Source: Desulfobacterales bacterium
Lineage (GTDB): Bacteria > Desulfobacterota > Desulfobacteria > Desulfobacterales > BuS5
Assembly (NCBI GenBank): GCA_016735355.1
Contig: JAERRQ010000174.1
Span: 1 to 7,318 of the forward strand
Length of the DNA: 7,318 nucleotides
Direction: 5' to 3'
In this document: positions 6,213-7,318 of the stretch, one piece after another
How positions within the stretch are numbered: position 1 is the stretch's first letter
Layout of the letters: each line of letters opens with the position of its first letter
Notes under the pieces: model-generated
Databases searched by the model: none
The model's input: the letters and a program-made list of their open reading frames with translations, nothing else
What the model was told of the DNA's origin: nothing
Made by a program: the position numbers and the translations under genes

Positions 6213-6302
6213 TTACATACCTCTGATGCTCATCTCCTGCATTGTGTTCAGCAGATACTCGCCAACAAAATACCACTCATCCAAACGGTTGATGATGTGC
6301 GT
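6213..6302 (-). other. Open stretch after the DUF3141 stop, in the same frame, ending 1 nt before the binding-protein start
   Basis: Between the two minus-strand genes lie 91 bp. Directly after the DUF3141 TAA, 29 sense codons follow in the same frame (including NRLDEWYFVGEYLLNTMQEM) before a TAA at 6213-6215, 1 nt ahead of the GTG at 6211. It could be a remnant or readthrough tail of DUF3141, a 20-odd-codon peptide starting at the TTG near 6284, or chance. It holds the AGAGG ribosome binding site of the binding-protein gene. No promoter or terminator was recognised in it. Confidence 0.25.
6221..6225 (-). promoter_or_regulatory. Ribosome binding site deciding the GTG start of the binding-protein gene
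   Basis: AGAGG on the minus strand lies about 8-9 nt before the GTG at 6211-6209. This supports the GTG, which also places a complete signal peptide at the N-terminus. The ATG at 6218-6216 is followed at once by a stop and cannot be the start. Confidence 0.45.
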
Positions 6303-7318
6303 TTAAGCAGCCATCTTCTGCTCTTCATCTTCTTCCACAAAAAAATTACTCATCATCTTCATCCACGGATTCTCATAAATCGTTTTGAACATCAATTCCC
6401 CCCAGCTATCGCGGGTGACCCGGAAATTGTTCAGCACATCGATTATCATTCTCGACATGTTTTTCTCCCGGCTGACAAACAGATTGTCTTTGTCGAGCGG
6501 TGTTTCGTGGGCCCTCTTTTCCTTGATTTGATCGGCCCGAAACTGGACCGGCCACATCCAGGGATTGAGGTCGGATAAGAGGTAGTGGGAGACCCTCAAG
6601 GGATGAAGCTGGCGAAGCACTTCGGCGGTAACCGGCGTGTTGACCATCCTGATCCAGGGTGAGACCGTCGTACGATAAACCAGGTCCGTGGCCTCGGACA
6701 GTTGCCTGACTGGCATGAAAGCTCCCTCATCCTCCAAGCCATCATCAAAGGCCATAATATCGTCCATGGTTTTTTCCTTATATTGAAAATCATATTCCCC
6801 ATACTGGTTTGGGTCCTCCTCGATTCGCATTTCGTAAAGACCGGGCTCCATTTTGTAGAGCAAGTCAAAACTGGCGATAATGCTCTTATGCTGTTTGCGG
6901 GCAATTTTGGCGGAAACAAAAATCCCTAAGTGGCCGATGCTTGAATGGACTACATACACCAAAACCTGGCCGCGCCGTTTGATTTCATCGACGTCTCCAT
7001 AAGTTTTGATAATCCAGTTGAAGGCTTGCTGGGGAGGCGTGATGTTGTCACCAAAGGAAGCGAAAATCACTACTGGATTGGAGTTTTTTTTGAGATCGAC
7101 TGTCCGATTGTCTTCGAGCTGGAATTCTCCCCGCTCCAATCGGTTGCCGATGAAAAGGCCGTCGACGATCTGATGAATTTCCGCTTCGGCCATGAGAAAA
7201 AAACCGCCCCACCATTTCTCAAAATCGAGATAGCGTTGTTCCTCGGTGTCCACATTGGCGTAGAGGTTATATTGTTTGGTCCACAGGGTGTTGGCTGGAT
7301 TAAGATTCTCGAAATTGG
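6303..7318 (-). CDS. DUF3141 (PHA synthase-like) alpha/beta hydrolase family protein, N-terminus beyond the window
   Basis: The gene enters from the right edge; the frame is open to base 7318, so the GTG at 7253 is an internal Val codon rather than the start. About 337 residues are visible. The stretch NLNPANTLWTKQYNLYANVD followed by FEKWWGGFFLMAEAEI is characteristic of DUF3141 proteins, which resemble polyhydroxyalkanoate synthases. Two elements of the alpha/beta-hydrolase triad are in view: Asp in FASFGDNITPPQQA (codon at 7047-7049) and His in SIGHLGIFVSAKI (codon at 6930-6932). The nucleophile motif must lie outside the window. The C-terminal part has SPWIRMVNTPVTAEVLRQLH and YENPWMKMMSNFFVEEDEE. 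The true biochemical role of DUF3141 is, to my knowledge, undetermined, so PHA synthesis should not be assumed. Some homologues I recall continue further at the C-terminus, whereas this one stops soon after the acidic EEDEE. Parts look more GC-rich than the left arm (57% in 6541-6600 against 37% in 3541-3600, counted by hand). Confidence 0.85.
   Translation of the reverse strand, partial: NFENLNPANTLWTKQYNLYANVDTEEQRYLDFEKWWGGFFLMAEAEIHQIVDGLFIGNRLERGEFQLEDNRTVDLKKNSNPVVIFASFGDNITPPQQAFNWIIKTYGDVDEIKRRGQVLVYVVHSSIGHLGIFVSAKIARKQHKSIIASFDLLYKMEPGLYEMRIEEDPNQYGEYDFQYKEKTMDDIMAFDDGLEDEGAFMPVRQLSEATDLVYRTTVSPWIRMVNTPVTAEVLRQLHPLRVSHYLLSDLNPWMWPVQFRADQIKEKRAHETPLDKDNLFVSREKNMSRMIIDVLNNFRVTRDSWGELMFKTIYENPWMKMMSNFFVEEDEEQKMAA

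Noticed and set aside
6212..6302. Zur or other metal-regulator operator and a sigma-70 promoter upstream of the binding-protein gene
   Set aside because: No AT-rich inverted repeat and no convincing -35/-10 pair could be found by eye in the 91 bp.
6596..6919. Alternative minus-strand frame of about 107 codons inside DUF3141
   Set aside because: It overlaps the well-supported DUF3141 frame; its Arg/Trp/Pro-rich composition is that of an out-of-frame read.
7251..7253. GTG as the start codon of the DUF3141 gene
   Set aside because: The frame stays open to the right edge, and the residues before it (NLNPANTLWTKQYNLYAN) match the family, so the gene begins outside the window.

Overview
The window looks like chromosomal DNA of a strictly anaerobic, Gram-negative bacterium, most likely a sulfate reducer of the Desulfobacterota (former Deltaproteobacteria). 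This is inferred from gene content: a ThiC-family gene directly abutting cobT (the arrangement known for oxygen-independent benzimidazole synthesis), exported proteins with Sec signal peptides, and a DUF3141 PHA-synthase-like protein. No rRNA or other taxonomic marker is present, so the assignment is tentative.

Left arm, about 1-5288, plus strand: a compact run of six genes that reads as one operon. The order is the 3' end of a ThiC-family radical SAM gene (probably bzaF, 5-hydroxybenzimidazole synthase), cobT, rimO, a long-chain polyprenyl diphosphate synthase, an exported protein of unknown function with a FlgT-like N-terminal region, and a pgsA-type CDP-alcohol phosphatidyltransferase. Spacings are 2 bp, a 4-nt GTGA overlap, a 4-nt ATGA overlap, a 35-nt overlap and 14 bp, so translational coupling is likely throughout. 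The first two genes fit consecutive steps of cobamide lower-ligand synthesis and activation. RimO modifies ribosomal protein S12. The prenyl synthase makes quinone or carrier-lipid side chains, and PgsA makes anionic phospholipid. The common thread of the last four is housekeeping and envelope function rather than one pathway.

Right arm, 5324-7318, minus strand and convergent with the left arm: the 3' part of a DUF3141 (PHA-synthase-like alpha/beta hydrolase) gene entering from the right edge, followed by a periplasmic metal-type (cluster A-1, ZnuA/TroA-like) solute-binding protein. The 91 bp between them stay open in the DUF3141 frame, beyond its stop, up to 1 nt before the binding-protein start. 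The binding protein has Ala where family members normally carry the first metal-ligand His, and no permease or ATPase gene lies beside it on its downstream side.

No mobile elements, tRNAs, rRNAs, CRISPR arrays or convincing riboswitches were seen. I did not find a clearly novel multi-gene system. The points most worth checking are the ThiC-family/cobT pair, the exported FlgT-like protein, the atypical binding protein, and the 15-bp tandem repeat inside the prenyl synthase gene.
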